NCBI RefSeq assembly: GCF_000239815.1
Contig: NZ_CAFK01000002.1
Location: 1 to 56,747, forward strand
Source of the DNA: Bradyrhizobium sp. STM 3843
Lineage (GTDB): Bacteria; Pseudomonadota; Alphaproteobacteria; Rhizobiales; Xanthobacteraceae
Reading direction: 5' to 3'
Length of the DNA: 56,747 bases
This document shows positions 32,892 to 41,962 of the stretch, piece after piece. Within the stretch, counting starts at the first letter, position 1. Every line of letters begins with the position of its first letter. Made by a program: the position numbers and the translations under genes. The notes beneath the pieces were generated by a model. The model was not told the origin of the DNA. It saw only the letters and a program-made list of their open reading frames with translations, and made no database searches.

Positions 32892-33187
32892 GCGTCGTCC
32901 AGGAAGACATCAAGGCGATCGTGGCCGAGACGTTGGCCGAGCAGCACAGGCTACAGCGCGAAGAGATCGACGCGGTCGTCCTGCGGGCGATCGTGACGAT
33001 TTTGACCTCGTTCGGAATCGAGGAGGAGGACCGCAAGGAGCTTCGAGCCGATTTCCAACACCTCCGGCGATGGCGCAAGAGCGTCGAGCAGGCGCAGAGC
33101 TACACGTTCAAGGCGGTCATCACCGTCATTGCGACGGGGTTGGTCGGTGCGGTGTGGCTCGGCATCAAGGTGATGCTCGGGAAGTGA
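32888..33187 (+). CDS. small phage membrane protein of lysis cassette
   Basis: 99 residues. A helical N-terminus (VVQEDIKAIVAETLAEQHRLQ) and a C-terminal membrane anchor (FKAVITVIATGLVGAVWLGI), like XhlA-type membrane-anchored lysis proteins. Confidence 0.6.
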   Translation: MSVVQEDIKAIVAETLAEQHRLQREEIDAVVLRAIVTILTSFGIEEEDRKELRADFQHLRRWRKSVEQAQSYTFKAVITVIATGLVGAVWLGIKVMLGK

Positions 33188-33221
33188 AGATGCAATGCGT
33201 GGCAAGATGCAGGGAGTTCCG

Positions 33222-33671
33222 ATGTACCAGATCCGGGAAGTGGATAGTTGTGATGACGACATCGCTGACACTCTCGTGGACCTTCATCGCCAAACCTTTC
33301 TCGACAGGGCGCCTCTCCCGGACTTCGATGCCGGACATTGGTGGATTGCATGTGAGCATAGCGCCCCTTTGGCTTTTGCCGGTCTGATTCCTTCAACGAT
33401 TGGAGCGCACACCGGCTATCTTTGCCGAGTGGGCGTGATCCGGGAACATCACGGGCGCGGTCTCCAATCGCGGTTGATGCGAGCCGCCGAGTGGCGTGCG
33501 CGGCGGAACGGGTGGTCATGCGTCGTGTCCGATACGACGGACAACATTTTCTCGGCGAATAACTTCATCCGCGGCGGCTACCGCCTGTTTCAACCACCTT
33601 CGCCGTGGGGATGGGCAAATACGCTTTATTGGCGCAAGCTGATCGAGCCAGCGATTTGTTCGGACCAATAG
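33222..33671 (+). CDS. GNAT-family acetyltransferase (phage)
   Basis: 149 residues from the ATG at 33222, where AGGGAG gives a good ribosome site; an ATG at 33195 is also in frame. It has the GNAT core LCRVGVIREHHGRGLQSRLM with the acetyl-CoA-binding R-x-x-G-R-G-x loop, and NNFIRGGYRLF at the end. Substrate unknown. It is the last gene of the phage half. Confidence 0.75.
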   Translation: MYQIREVDSCDDDIADTLVDLHRQTFLDRAPLPDFDAGHWWIACEHSAPLAFAGLIPSTIGAHTGYLCRVGVIREHHGRGLQSRLMRAAEWRARRNGWSCVVSDTTDNIFSANNFIRGGYRLFQPPSPWGWANTLYWRKLIEPAICSDQ

Positions 33672-33710
33672 GAACGCTGCATCGCAATGTACGGCGGTGC
33701 GGCAGAGTTG

Positions 33711-33745
33711 AAAGCCCGGCGGCTGCAGGCCGCCGGGCTTTTTTT
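33711..33745 (+). terminator. strong intrinsic terminator
   Basis: A 13-base-pair perfect stem, AAAGCCCGGCGGC (33711-33723) with GCCGCCGGGCTTT (33729-33741), then a T run to 33745. It marks the right end of the phage transcription unit; ordinary chromosomal genes begin at 33870. Confidence 0.9.
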
Positions 33746-33869
33746 ATGTCTCAGGGTAGGCTAACCACTGGATGCGTCTGCAGCGTTGGTTGCTGGACAG
33801 AGTTTCGCAACCGCGGACGAAAGATCTCGCAGAGGATCGATAACACGTTTGTGGGAAGGAGCCGCGAAG

Positions 33870-35126
33870 ATGGCGAAAGTGCCGTTGCCGGAACGACCGC
33901 CCCGCCGAGCGGCCATGCCGAATGTGCTGGACGGGCTGCTGGTGATCGATTTTACGCGGGTCGTGGCGGGACCCGCCTGTACGCAGACCTTGGCCGATTT
34001 TGGCGCCGATGTCATCAAGGTGGAGCATCCGGATGGAGGCGACGACACGCGAGCCTATGAGCACGCGGAAATCGCGGGAGAGAGCGCAGCGTTCCTCAGC
34101 CTCAATCGCAACAAGCGTGGAATTGTGCTGGATCTCGCGGTGGCTGAGGCGCGGGAGGTTGCACGTGACTTGATCGCCAGAGCGGACGTGGTCGTCGAAA
34201 ACTTCTCGACCGGGGTTATGGACAAGTTCGGACTGGACTACGCCACCGTGTCCGCAGGCAATCCACGTCTCATCTATTGCTCGATTTCGGCTTATGGCCG
34301 CTCAGGACCATTCGCATCGCGACCAGGCTTCGATCCGATTACCCAGGCCGAGAGCGGCTTTATGTCGCTCAATGGATTTGCCGATGGGCCGCCGGTGCGG
34401 ACGGGGCCGCCTGTGATCGATCTCGCCACCGGCATGTCTGCCTGCAATGCCATTCTGATGGCGCTGCTTGCCCGCGAACGGCTCGGGCGAGGTCAGCACG
34501 TGGAGGTGGCTTTGTTCGACGTTGCGACGAACATGACGAGTTTCTACGGCATGGCCTATCTGCTGAGCGGCAGCAATCCGGGGCGCTTCGGCAACTCGCC
34601 AAACGGGTCGCCAACCGTTGGCGTGTATAAAGCCGCCGATGGTCCGCTCTATATTGCTTGTGCCAACGATCGGCTCTATCGCCGGCTTGTCAGCGATGTG
34701 CTCGGCCGGCCCGATCTTGTATCGGATCCGCGATTTGCCACCCGCAAGTCGCGCTCGCAGAACAAGGAGAGTCTGCGCGCCATCATGGCGGAGATTTTCG
34801 CGACCGATCCTCTTGAAAGGTGGATAACGAAGCTGAAGGACGCTCACATTCCCGCGGGATATCTCCGTACCGTCGCGGAGGCATTTGACGCGCCGGAGGT
34901 CCTTAGCCGCGGTCGGGTGTGCCGGATTCCGCACCCGACAGCGGGGTGGGTTCCGAATATCGAAACGCCGATCAGCATGGGCATGACCCCATCTGTTGAG
35001 CCGATCGCGGCGCCCACCCTGGGTCAGCATACGACCGAGGTGCTGCAAACAACCTTGGGATATCATCAATGCCAAGTTGCAGCTCTGCGAGAATTAGGAG
35101 CCTTCGGGCAAACTGGGAAAGCATAG
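33870..35126 (+). CDS. class III CoA-transferase (CaiB/BaiF family)
   Basis: 418 residues, ATG at 33870 with GGAAGGAG upstream. LLVIDFTRVVAGPACTQTLADFGADVIKVE and the catalytic-Asp region PPVIDLATGMSA identify the family, which moves CoA between carboxylic acids. Length is typical. It is followed at 147 bases by a flavin monooxygenase gene, suggesting a role in degrading an organic acid, but the substrate cannot be named. Confidence 0.85.
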   Translation: MAKVPLPERPPRRAAMPNVLDGLLVIDFTRVVAGPACTQTLADFGADVIKVEHPDGGDDTRAYEHAEIAGESAAFLSLNRNKRGIVLDLAVAEAREVARDLIARADVVVENFSTGVMDKFGLDYATVSAGNPRLIYCSISAYGRSGPFASRPGFDPITQAESGFMSLNGFADGPPVRTGPPVIDLATGMSACNAILMALLARERLGRGQHVEVALFDVATNMTSFYGMAYLLSGSNPGRFGNSPNGSPTVGVYKAADGPLYIACANDRLYRRLVSDVLGRPDLVSDPRFATRKSRSQNKESLRAIMAEIFATDPLERWITKLKDAHIPAGYLRTVAEAFDAPEVLSRGRVCRIPHPTAGWVPNIETPISMGMTPSVEPIAAPTLGQHTTEVLQTTLGYHQCQVAALRELGAFGQTGKA

Positions 35127-35273
35127 CGGGGCCGGTTGAGGCGCCAGCAAGAAGCGTCACGCAATTGACTGCCGCTGTTCCGATTGCCAACCGGATGGCA
35201 ACGTATCACAATGAGGCATCGCAACGGCCTCGCCTGAAACGAAATAACGGACGCTCCGCGGAGGATGCCTGGG

Positions 35274-36494
35274 ATGACGACCAGCCAGCAGCCGGGTTCG
35301 CATCTGCCCGCCCCACGACCGGGGGCGTTTGAACCGATCGAAGCGCAGGCGAAGGCGCTGTTGCCGCTGCTTCGTGAACGCGCGGAGCAAACCGAAGAAC
35401 TGCGCCGCGTTCCCCCAGAGACTGAGCAGGATCTGCAGGATGTCGGCTTATTTCGGATTTTGCAGCCGAAACGCGTAGGCGGGCTTGAGTTCGACTACGT
35501 CGCGCTGGTCGATTGCGCCGAGCTGCTCGCGCGCGCCGATGCGTCGGTTGCTTGGAATGTCGCCAACCTGGCGAGCCATCACTGGATGTTGGCGATGTTC
35601 GACCCTCGGGCGCAGGACCGGATTTGGGGAGATAACGCCGAGACTTTGATTGCATCTTCCTTTATCTTCCCTGCGGGCCGAGCTCGAAAAGTGCGCGGTG
35701 GCTACGAATTGCGCGGCAGTTGGCCGTTGTCGTCCGGCGTCGCCTCATGTCAGTGGAACATGTTGGCCAGCGTGGTTGCTTCCGACGATGAAGCCGATGG
35801 CGTCGAGTACCGGATTTTCCTGTTGCCACGGAGAGACTACAACATTCTCGACACCTGGAATGCTGCCGGTCTGCGAGGGACCGGCTCCAACGACGTCGAG
35901 GTGCGTGATGCCTTTGTCGCTGACGAGATGACCGTGGGTGTGAACGACTTGACAGGGGGAATGACACCGGGCAGTCGCGTCAATCCCAATCCGCTTTATG
36001 CATTGCCGGTCTTCTCTCTATTTCCTTTCGCTCTCTCCGGGGTTGCTCTGGGTAACGCGCAAGCGTGCCTCGAGGATTATATCGACGGAGCTCAGCACCG
36101 CGCCTCGACCTACAACCGGGCAAAGCTCAGCGATCTGCAAAGCACGCAGCTCAAGATCGCCGAAGCGTCGGTCAAGATCGATACGGCCCGTATGATCATG
36201 CGATCGTGCTGCGTGCAGGCCATGGAGGATGCGCAGCGTGGCATCGTTCCGGATATGACGACGAAGACACGCTATCGGCGTGACGGAGCCTACTCCGTCA
36301 ATCTGTGCACGGAGGCTGTTTCTCTGCTGTTTGCGGCAAGCGGTGCACGAGGCTTGTTTACGAGCGGAGTCTTGCAACGGCAATTTCGCGATGCGCACGC
36401 AATTAGCTCGCACATTGCGTTTAATTTCGACGCGGCAGGTACCAGCTACGGTCGGGTGGTGCTTGGTCTGCCCTCCGACAACCTGACGCTCTGA
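35274..36494 (+). CDS. acyl-CoA dehydrogenase-like flavin monooxygenase
   Basis: 406 residues from the ATG at 35274 (GAGG about nine bases upstream; an ATG at 35265 is less well placed). It has the acyl-CoA dehydrogenase fold: LQDVGLFRILQPKRVGGLE, ADASVAWNVANLASHHW and the C-terminal four-helix part. It lacks the dehydrogenase base and groups with class D flavin monooxygenases such as HsaA/HpaB relatives. These use reduced flavin from a separate reductase, which the next gene supplies. Confidence 0.8.
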   Translation: MTTSQQPGSHLPAPRPGAFEPIEAQAKALLPLLRERAEQTEELRRVPPETEQDLQDVGLFRILQPKRVGGLEFDYVALVDCAELLARADASVAWNVANLASHHWMLAMFDPRAQDRIWGDNAETLIASSFIFPAGRARKVRGGYELRGSWPLSSGVASCQWNMLASVVASDDEADGVEYRIFLLPRRDYNILDTWNAAGLRGTGSNDVEVRDAFVADEMTVGVNDLTGGMTPGSRVNPNPLYALPVFSLFPFALSGVALGNAQACLEDYIDGAQHRASTYNRAKLSDLQSTQLKIAEASVKIDTARMIMRSCCVQAMEDAQRGIVPDMTTKTRYRRDGAYSVNLCTEAVSLLFAASGARGLFTSGVLQRQFRDAHAISSHIAFNFDAAGTSYGRVVLGLPSDNLTL

Positions 36495-36503
36495 GGCATC
36501 AGG

Positions 36504-37073
36504 ATGAATGATACGTCGAAGCCTCCGGCGACTCCGGACCCGGCTAAAGAACTCGCCAGCGACAGTTCGCCGATTGACCCGCGGGATTTTCGCAACGCGC
36601 TCGGGACCTATGCGACGGGTGTAACGATCATCACCGCCGCCGATTCGAACGGCCGGCCATATGGACTGACATGCAACTCGTTTGCCTCGGTGTCGCTTAA
36701 CCCTCCATTGGTGCTCTGGAGCCTGCTTCTTTATTCCTCCAGCTTGAACGTGTTTCAGAGCGCGACTCATTTTGCGGTCAACGTTCTGGGATCATCCCAA
36801 CAGGCGCTGGCGAACAAGTTCGCGAAATCTTCAGAAGACAAATTCGCCGGAGTCGAATGGGACCCCGGACTCGGACGGGCACCTGTCCTAAGAGAGAGCG
36901 TGGCGAATTTTCAGTGCCGATCCGTCGGTCGGTACTATGGCGGCGACCATGTGATCTTTCTCGGCGCGGTGGAAGCCTATTCTTACAACACGATCGAGCC
37001 GCTCGTTTTCCTGCGCGGTGGTTTCGGCCAATTCCAGACCGCGGACGAGCGCAACTCTAAGGATGAAATCTGA
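36504..37073 (+). CDS. flavin reductase domain protein
   Basis: 189 residues. ALGTYATGVTIITAADSNGRPYGLTCNSFASVSLNPPLV is the flavin reductase (HpaC/HsaB) signature, with HFAVNVLGSSQQALANKFA further on. It lies ten bases after the monooxygenase gene. It should reduce FMN or FAD with NAD(P)H for the oxygenase. Confidence 0.85.
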   Translation: MNDTSKPPATPDPAKELASDSSPIDPRDFRNALGTYATGVTIITAADSNGRPYGLTCNSFASVSLNPPLVLWSLLLYSSSLNVFQSATHFAVNVLGSSQQALANKFAKSSEDKFAGVEWDPGLGRAPVLRESVANFQCRSVGRYYGGDHVIFLGAVEAYSYNTIEPLVFLRGGFGQFQTADERNSKDEI

Positions 37074-37221
37074 TAGCTATGGCCGCCGAGGTCGCAGGTT
37101 TCGTTCGTCATAAGTCATGAGTCGCGCACCCTGCGGTAGCCGCAACGTGCGCCATATGGTCATCGGTTGTGTCGCAAATCCTTCATATGCGGCCTTTAGG
37201 GGAAACCCAACGCGAGCGGAG

Positions 37222-37279
37222 CGGATTTGACGTTTGGTATTCTGCTGACCGAAACGCCGGGATGCGAACGTCAAATCCG
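37222..37279 (+). repeat. 13-bp perfect inverted repeat
   Basis: CGGATTTGACGTT (37222-37234) and AACGTCAAATCCG (37267-37279) are perfect inverses with a 32-base loop, about 43 bases before the binding-protein start. It could be an operator, a leader hairpin or a copy of a dispersed genomic palindrome. Confidence 0.8.
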
Positions 37280-37321
37280 AAGCACCACGGGCTGAGATGC
37301 CGGAGCCACGGAGTCCTTGTC

Positions 37322-38329
37322 ATGAATGCCATCCGATTCGTTGTGATACTGTTTGCGCTTGTCGTCATGGCTCCATGGCAGTCGGCCGAAGCCGCAGACG
37401 TCATCTGTTACAACTGCCCTCCGGAATGGGCGGATTGGGCTTCCATGCTCAAAGCAATCAAGGCCGATCTCGGCTATGATATTCCGCACGACAACAAGAA
37501 CTCAGGCCAGGCGCTGGCTCAGATCCTTGCAGAGAAGAGCAATCCGGTCGGTGATATCGGCTATTTCGGCGTCACGTTCGGCATGAAAGCGAAGGCGCAG
37601 GATGCACTCGAGCCGTATAGGCCGGCGCATTGGGACCAGGTCCCGGCAGGCCTGAAGGATCCGGACGGCTACTGGACGACCATCCACTCCGGCACGCTCG
37701 GCCTATTCGTGAATAAGGATGCGCTTGGCGGCAAGCCGGTGCCGGCGTGCTGGAAGGATCTGCTCAAGCCAGACTACAAGGGAATGGTCGGTTATCTCGA
37801 TCCGAGCTCCGCTGCCGTTGGATATGTCGGCGCCGTCGCGGTCAATCTCGCGCTTGGCGGGTCGGCCACCAACTTTGACCCGGCGATCAGCTATTTTAAG
37901 GAGCTGCGCAAGAACGATCCGATCGTGCCCAAGCAGACCTCCTATGCCCGCGTGGTCTCCGGCGAGATGCCGATCCTGTTCGACTACGATTTCAACGCCT
38001 ATCGCGCCAAGTATTCGGAGAAGGGGAATTTCGAGTTCGTGATTCCTTGCGAAGGGTCGGTCGTATTTCCTTACGTGGTTGGTCTCGTGAAGAATGCACC
38101 CGATAAGGAAAAAGCGAAGAAGGTGCTGGACTATCTCTTGTCTGACAAGGGGCAGGCGATCTGGACCAATGCCTATCTGCGCCCGGCGCGGCCGATCGAT
38201 TTGCCTGATGCTGTGAAGAGCAAGTTCTTGCCGGACAGCGATTATGCGCGGGCCAAGAGTGTCGATTGGGGCGAGATGGAAAACGTGCAAAAGGGCTTCG
38301 TCGATCGCTATCTTGCCGAGGTCAGATAG
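37322..38329 (+). CDS. ABC transporter periplasmic binding protein
   Basis: 335 residues from the ATG at 37322; the signal peptide ends near AEAAD. The mature protein has the iron/phosphonate-type extracellular solute-binding fold (IHSGTLGLFVNKDAL, ACWKDLLKPDYKGMVGYLDP). It captures a ligand for the following permeases. The metallophosphoesterase at the operon end hints at a phosphodiester or phosphonate substrate. Confidence 0.8.
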   Translation: MNAIRFVVILFALVVMAPWQSAEAADVICYNCPPEWADWASMLKAIKADLGYDIPHDNKNSGQALAQILAEKSNPVGDIGYFGVTFGMKAKAQDALEPYRPAHWDQVPAGLKDPDGYWTTIHSGTLGLFVNKDALGGKPVPACWKDLLKPDYKGMVGYLDPSSAAVGYVGAVAVNLALGGSATNFDPAISYFKELRKNDPIVPKQTSYARVVSGEMPILFDYDFNAYRAKYSEKGNFEFVIPCEGSVVFPYVVGLVKNAPDKEKAKKVLDYLLSDKGQAIWTNAYLRPARPIDLPDAVKSKFLPDSDYARAKSVDWGEMENVQKGFVDRYLAEVR

Positions 38330-38376
38330 CGTAATCTGCGGCCCCTGCTTGAGCTGAGTTGGGGCACTATCCTCTC

Positions 38377-39192
38377 ATGTCGCATCGATCTTTTGTCTGG
38401 CTCTGCCTGCTGCCGTTGAGCATTTCGACGGCAGCTTTCTTTCTGCTGCCTATGGCGAAACTTCTCATCACCGGATCCGAAGGCCCGAAAGGGTTTTCGG
38501 AATACCTGTCCATCGTGGTCGAGCCCCGCTATCGGATGACGCTCATCAACACCGTCGTGCTCGCTGCCGCGACGACGGTGACGACTTTGGTCGTCGCGAC
38601 CATCACCGGAATGTTTCTGCAGCGGCACCGATTTCCCGGGCGCTCCTTGCTGATCGCGATCCTAACCTTTCCCCTCGCGTTTCCCGGTGTTGTGGTTGGC
38701 TTTATGATCATTCTGCTCGCGGGGCGCCAAGGCCTGATAGGGGAGGTGACAAGTCGCCTCAGCGGCGACAAGCTCGTTTTCGCCTATTCGATCCATGGCT
38801 TATTCTTGGGTTATCTTTATTTTTCGATTCCGCGGGTCATTCTGACCATCATGGCGGCTGCGCAGAAGCTCGATCCCGGCCTTGAGGAGGCGGCCCGTTC
38901 GCTGGGGGCGGGGCCTTGGGCCGTGCAGCGTGATGTCGTGCTGCCGGCGTTGATGCCGGCTTTCGTCGCCGCTGGCGCGATAGCCTTTGCGACCGCTATG
39001 GGCGCGTTTGGCACGGCGTTCACACTCGCGACCAACATCGACGTTCTACCGATGCTGATCTATACCGAGTTTACCTTAGCTGGAAATCTCGCCACTTCCG
39101 CTGCGCTGTCAATCGGGCTTGGCGTGATTACCTGGATGATCCTGGCGCTGGCCCGCTCGTTCAGCGGCAATGCCGTGGCCGCCGCGGGATGA
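38377..39192 (+). CDS. ABC transporter permease 1
   Basis: 271 residues from the ATG at 38377. Six membrane segments and the EAA loop EEAARSLGAGPWAVQRDVVLP typical of inner-membrane ABC permeases. It lies 47 bases after the binding protein; four bases separate it from the second permease. Confidence 0.85.
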   Translation: MSHRSFVWLCLLPLSISTAAFFLLPMAKLLITGSEGPKGFSEYLSIVVEPRYRMTLINTVVLAAATTVTTLVVATITGMFLQRHRFPGRSLLIAILTFPLAFPGVVVGFMIILLAGRQGLIGEVTSRLSGDKLVFAYSIHGLFLGYLYFSIPRVILTIMAAAQKLDPGLEEAARSLGAGPWAVQRDVVLPALMPAFVAAGAIAFATAMGAFGTAFTLATNIDVLPMLIYTEFTLAGNLATSAALSIGLGVITWMILALARSFSGNAVAAAG

Positions 39193-39196
39193 TGCC

Positions 39197-39982
39197 ATGC
39201 GGGATCGAATGATCTTTGCCGCTCAGTTGCTCTTTACCATGTTGGTTGCGGCGTTCCTCGTCGTACCGGCAGGTCTCTCGATGACCGCCGGTATCACCGT
39301 GAACTATTTTCGAGGCATTCAATCGGGATTGACGCTGCAATGGGTCGTCCAGGTCTGGGAGCTCTACGCGAGTACCATCCTGCTATCGTTCGTTATCGCT
39401 TTCGGAACGCTGGCAGTGACGCTGCTTGCTGGCGTTCCCGCGGCCTATGCCCTGTACATTCGCGGCGGTCGGCTTTCGCGTGGCGTCGAAGAAATCATCA
39501 CGCTTCCGGTGGCGATTCCCGGTCTGGCGCTCGCGCTCGGGTTGCTGCTGACCTATGGCGGCTTCGGCGATTTTCGGCGTTCCTGGTTGTTCATTCTCGT
39601 CGGGCACGTCATCTTTACAATGCCGTTCATGGTGCGGTCGGTGATGGCGGTGTTTGCAAATGTTGACGTCAAGACGCTCGACGAGGGCGCGGCTTCGCTC
39701 GGCGCATCGCCGTGGCGCCGCTTCCGCGACGTCATCGTCCCTAATGCATCGCCGGGCATTTTGGCCGGCAGCCTCATGGTGGTGACGCTGTCTCTTGGCG
39801 AATTCAATCTGACCTGGATGCTCCATACGCCTTTGACCAAAACTTTGCCGATCGGCCTCGCCGACAGCTACGCTTCCATGCGGCTCGAAGTGGCTTCAGC
39901 CTACACGCTGATTTTCTTCATCATGATCATTCCGCTCCTGGTCGCCATGCAGTGGTTCGGCGGAAGAGGAGGCGTGCGGTGA
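39197..39982 (+). CDS. ABC transporter permease 2
   Basis: 261 residues from the ATG at 39197. Six membrane segments with the EAA loop DEGAASLGASPWRRFRDVIVP. It overlaps the ATPase start by four bases (GTGA), which fixes the order in the operon. Confidence 0.85.
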   Translation: MRDRMIFAAQLLFTMLVAAFLVVPAGLSMTAGITVNYFRGIQSGLTLQWVVQVWELYASTILLSFVIAFGTLAVTLLAGVPAAYALYIRGGRLSRGVEEIITLPVAIPGLALALGLLLTYGGFGDFRRSWLFILVGHVIFTMPFMVRSVMAVFANVDVKTLDEGAASLGASPWRRFRDVIVPNASPGILAGSLMVVTLSLGEFNLTWMLHTPLTKTLPIGLADSYASMRLEVASAYTLIFFIMIIPLLVAMQWFGGRGGVR

Positions 39983-41043
39983 AAACAGGCCTTGAACACG
40001 GCGTGTCGCTGCGGGTTGAAGGCTGCGCGAAGACTTATGCCGATGGCACGCGCGCGCTCGAGCCGACCACGCTCGACGTTGCGAGCGGCGAAACGCTCGT
40101 GCTGCTGGGGCCTTCGGGATGCGGCAAGACGACCTTGTTGCGCATTATCGCCGGATTGGAGACCCCCGATTCCGGCGGCCGGGTGCTGTTCGATGGCAAA
40201 GATCTGACGAGCTCGCCGATCGAGCGGCGGAATGTCGGCATGGTGTTTCAATCCTATGCGCTCTTTCCAAACATGACGGTGGCCGAGAATATCGCCTACG
40301 GCTTGAAGATCCGTGGTGTCGCGAAACCTGAACGTGCCGCCCGCGTTGCCGAGCTGGTGCAGCTGACCAATATCTCGGGTCTCGAAGACCGTCGCATCGA
40401 TCAGTTGTCGGGTGGTCAGCGTCAGCGCGTCGCCTTGGCGCGTGCGGTCGCGATCCGGCCCAGCGTTCTGCTGCTTGACGAGCCCCTGACTGCGCTCGAT
40501 GCCGCGTTGCGCGAACGGCTGCGGAGCGAGCTCAATCGGCTGTTGCGGACGCTTGGCATCACTGCGATCTATGTCACGCATGATCAAGCTGAGGCCATGG
40601 AGCTCGGCGACAAGGTGGTGGTCATGCGCAAGGGCGCCATTGCCCAGGTCGGTTCGCCTCGCGACATCTATTTCAAGCCGGCCGATCGGTTCGTTGCCGA
40701 GTTCATCGGAGCAGCAAACATCATCGAAGCTCCGATTGAAGATGGGCGGTTGATGCTGGCAGGCGGCCGGCAACCGGTCAACGGTTCCGAAGATCTGACG
40801 ACCGCCGTTGCGATGGTGCGTCCGGAAACGATTCGAATTGTACGCTCCGACGGCGCAGCCTTAAACGGTGTGGTCGAGAGCGTGCGCTTCTCAGGAGATC
40901 GGCAGCGGATCGTCGTCCGTGACGTGTCGGACAAGCCTCTCGTGGTCGATACGGCCAACACGATTGAGGTTGCGGTCGGAGAGCGGATCGGGCTTGCCAT
41001 TGCGCCTGAGGCGATACGCTTTCTGCCCCCGGACCGGCGGTGA
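39979..41043 (+). CDS. ABC transporter ATPase
   Basis: 354 residues from the GTG at 39979. Walker A GPSGCGKT (44-51), signature LSGGQ (143-147), Walker B LLLDE (164-168) and a C-terminal TOBE-type regulatory domain (about 240-350). It energises the two preceding permeases. Confidence 0.9.
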   Translation: MKTGLEHGVSLRVEGCAKTYADGTRALEPTTLDVASGETLVLLGPSGCGKTTLLRIIAGLETPDSGGRVLFDGKDLTSSPIERRNVGMVFQSYALFPNMTVAENIAYGLKIRGVAKPERAARVAELVQLTNISGLEDRRIDQLSGGQRQRVALARAVAIRPSVLLLDEPLTALDAALRERLRSELNRLLRTLGITAIYVTHDQAEAMELGDKVVVMRKGAIAQVGSPRDIYFKPADRFVAEFIGAANIIEAPIEDGRLMLAGGRQPVNGSEDLTTAVAMVRPETIRIVRSDGAALNGVVESVRFSGDRQRIVVRDVSDKPLVVDTANTIEVAVGERIGLAIAPEAIRFLPPDRR

Positions 41044-41047
41044 TCAG

Positions 41048-41890
41048 ATGTCAAGACGCCCGATCCTGATTGCTCAAATCTCCGATCTTCATATCAAGGC
41101 TCCGGGCCGGCTGGCCTATCGGCGTGTCGATACGGCAGCAGCTCTCGAGCGCTGCATCGAGGCGCTCAATCACTTCGAACCGACGCTTGATCTCGTGGTC
41201 ATTTCAGGGGACCTCGTGGATACCCCGACCGAGCAGGAGTACGAGCATCTCGCCCGATTGCTGTCTCGGTTGAAGATCCCGTTCGTTGCCATTCCGGGCA
41301 ACCACGATTCGCGCGAGCTCATGCGCGCAGCATTTCCGGATCGTTCCTATGCAAATTCTGCCGGTCCATTGAACCAGCGAGTGGTCGTGGAAGGCTTGGA
41401 GATCATTCTGCTCGATTCGAGCGTACCCGGTCATCCACAAGGCGAACTAGACGGTTCCACCTGCGATTGGCTGGAAGCTACACTTTCCACGTCGACCGAG
41501 CGTCCTGCTCTGGTTTTTCTCCACCATCCGCCGTTTGCGACCGGCATCTGGCATATGGATCGGCAGAACCTGCGCAATGCATCCGATCTGGCGCTGATCG
41601 TCAGACGTCACCCGCGCCTGCAATTGATTGGATGCGGTCACGTCCATCGGGCGACGCTGGCGATGTTCGCTGGCGTTCCCTGCACGATTTGTCCGGCACC
41701 GAACCATGCGGTCGATCTCGACGTGGCGGAACTGCGCGCGCCGTCATTCAAGATCGAGCCACCAGCGTTTCATCTCCATACTTGGCTTCCGGGGGACGGC
41801 TTCGGAGCCATCGTGACCCATCAGGTTCCAATCGGAGATTTCGACGGACCCCATCCGTTCTTTGGGCCGAACGGCAAGTTGATCGACTGA
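41048..41890 (+). CDS. calcineurin-like phosphodiesterase (CpdA/GpdQ type)
   Basis: 280 residues from the ATG at 41048. It has all metal-ligand motifs of class III phosphodiesterases: ISDLH (D13, H15), SGDLVD (D55), PGNHD (N85, H86), LHHPP and GCGHVH. Relatives hydrolyse cAMP or glycerophosphodiesters. Being last in the ABC operon, it may process the imported compound; the glycerophosphodiesterase alternative fits that better than cAMP. Confidence 0.8.
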   Translation: MSRRPILIAQISDLHIKAPGRLAYRRVDTAAALERCIEALNHFEPTLDLVVISGDLVDTPTEQEYEHLARLLSRLKIPFVAIPGNHDSRELMRAAFPDRSYANSAGPLNQRVVVEGLEIILLDSSVPGHPQGELDGSTCDWLEATLSTSTERPALVFLHHPPFATGIWHMDRQNLRNASDLALIVRRHPRLQLIGCGHVHRATLAMFAGVPCTICPAPNHAVDLDVAELRAPSFKIEPPAFHLHTWLPGDGFGAIVTHQVPIGDFDGPHPFFGPNGKLID

Positions 41891-41926
41891 GTTCAGCCTC
41901 CGCCGGTAGCCCGTTGGCAATGAACA

Positions 41927-41948
41927 GGCGCCCCTGCGCGGGGGCGCC
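41927..41948. terminator. convergent hairpin
   Basis: GGCGCCCC (41927-41934) pairs with GGGGCGCC (41941-41948) between two convergent genes. There is no T tract, so it is a probable rather than certain terminator. Confidence 0.5.
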
Positions 41949-41962
41949 CTGCATCGGCCGGT

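Noticed and set aside
1..33745. Contractile tailocin or gene transfer agent
   Set aside because: No sheath, baseplate, tape-measure or HK97-type GTA genes; portal, SU10-like capsid, adaptor and nozzle fit a podovirus-like element.
1..33745. Transposon or insertion sequence as the source of the accessory blocks
   Set aside because: No transposase, terminal inverted repeats or short target duplications were seen; the flanking repeats are long pieces of phage sequence.
34302..35075. 257-codon minus-strand ORF
   Set aside because: Shadow of the CoA-transferase gene, which shows full family motifs.
37169..37321. Extended N-terminus of the ABC binding protein
   Set aside because: The residues before the Met at 37322 are not protein-like and would place the signal peptide internally; the ATG at 37322 starts a normal signal peptide.
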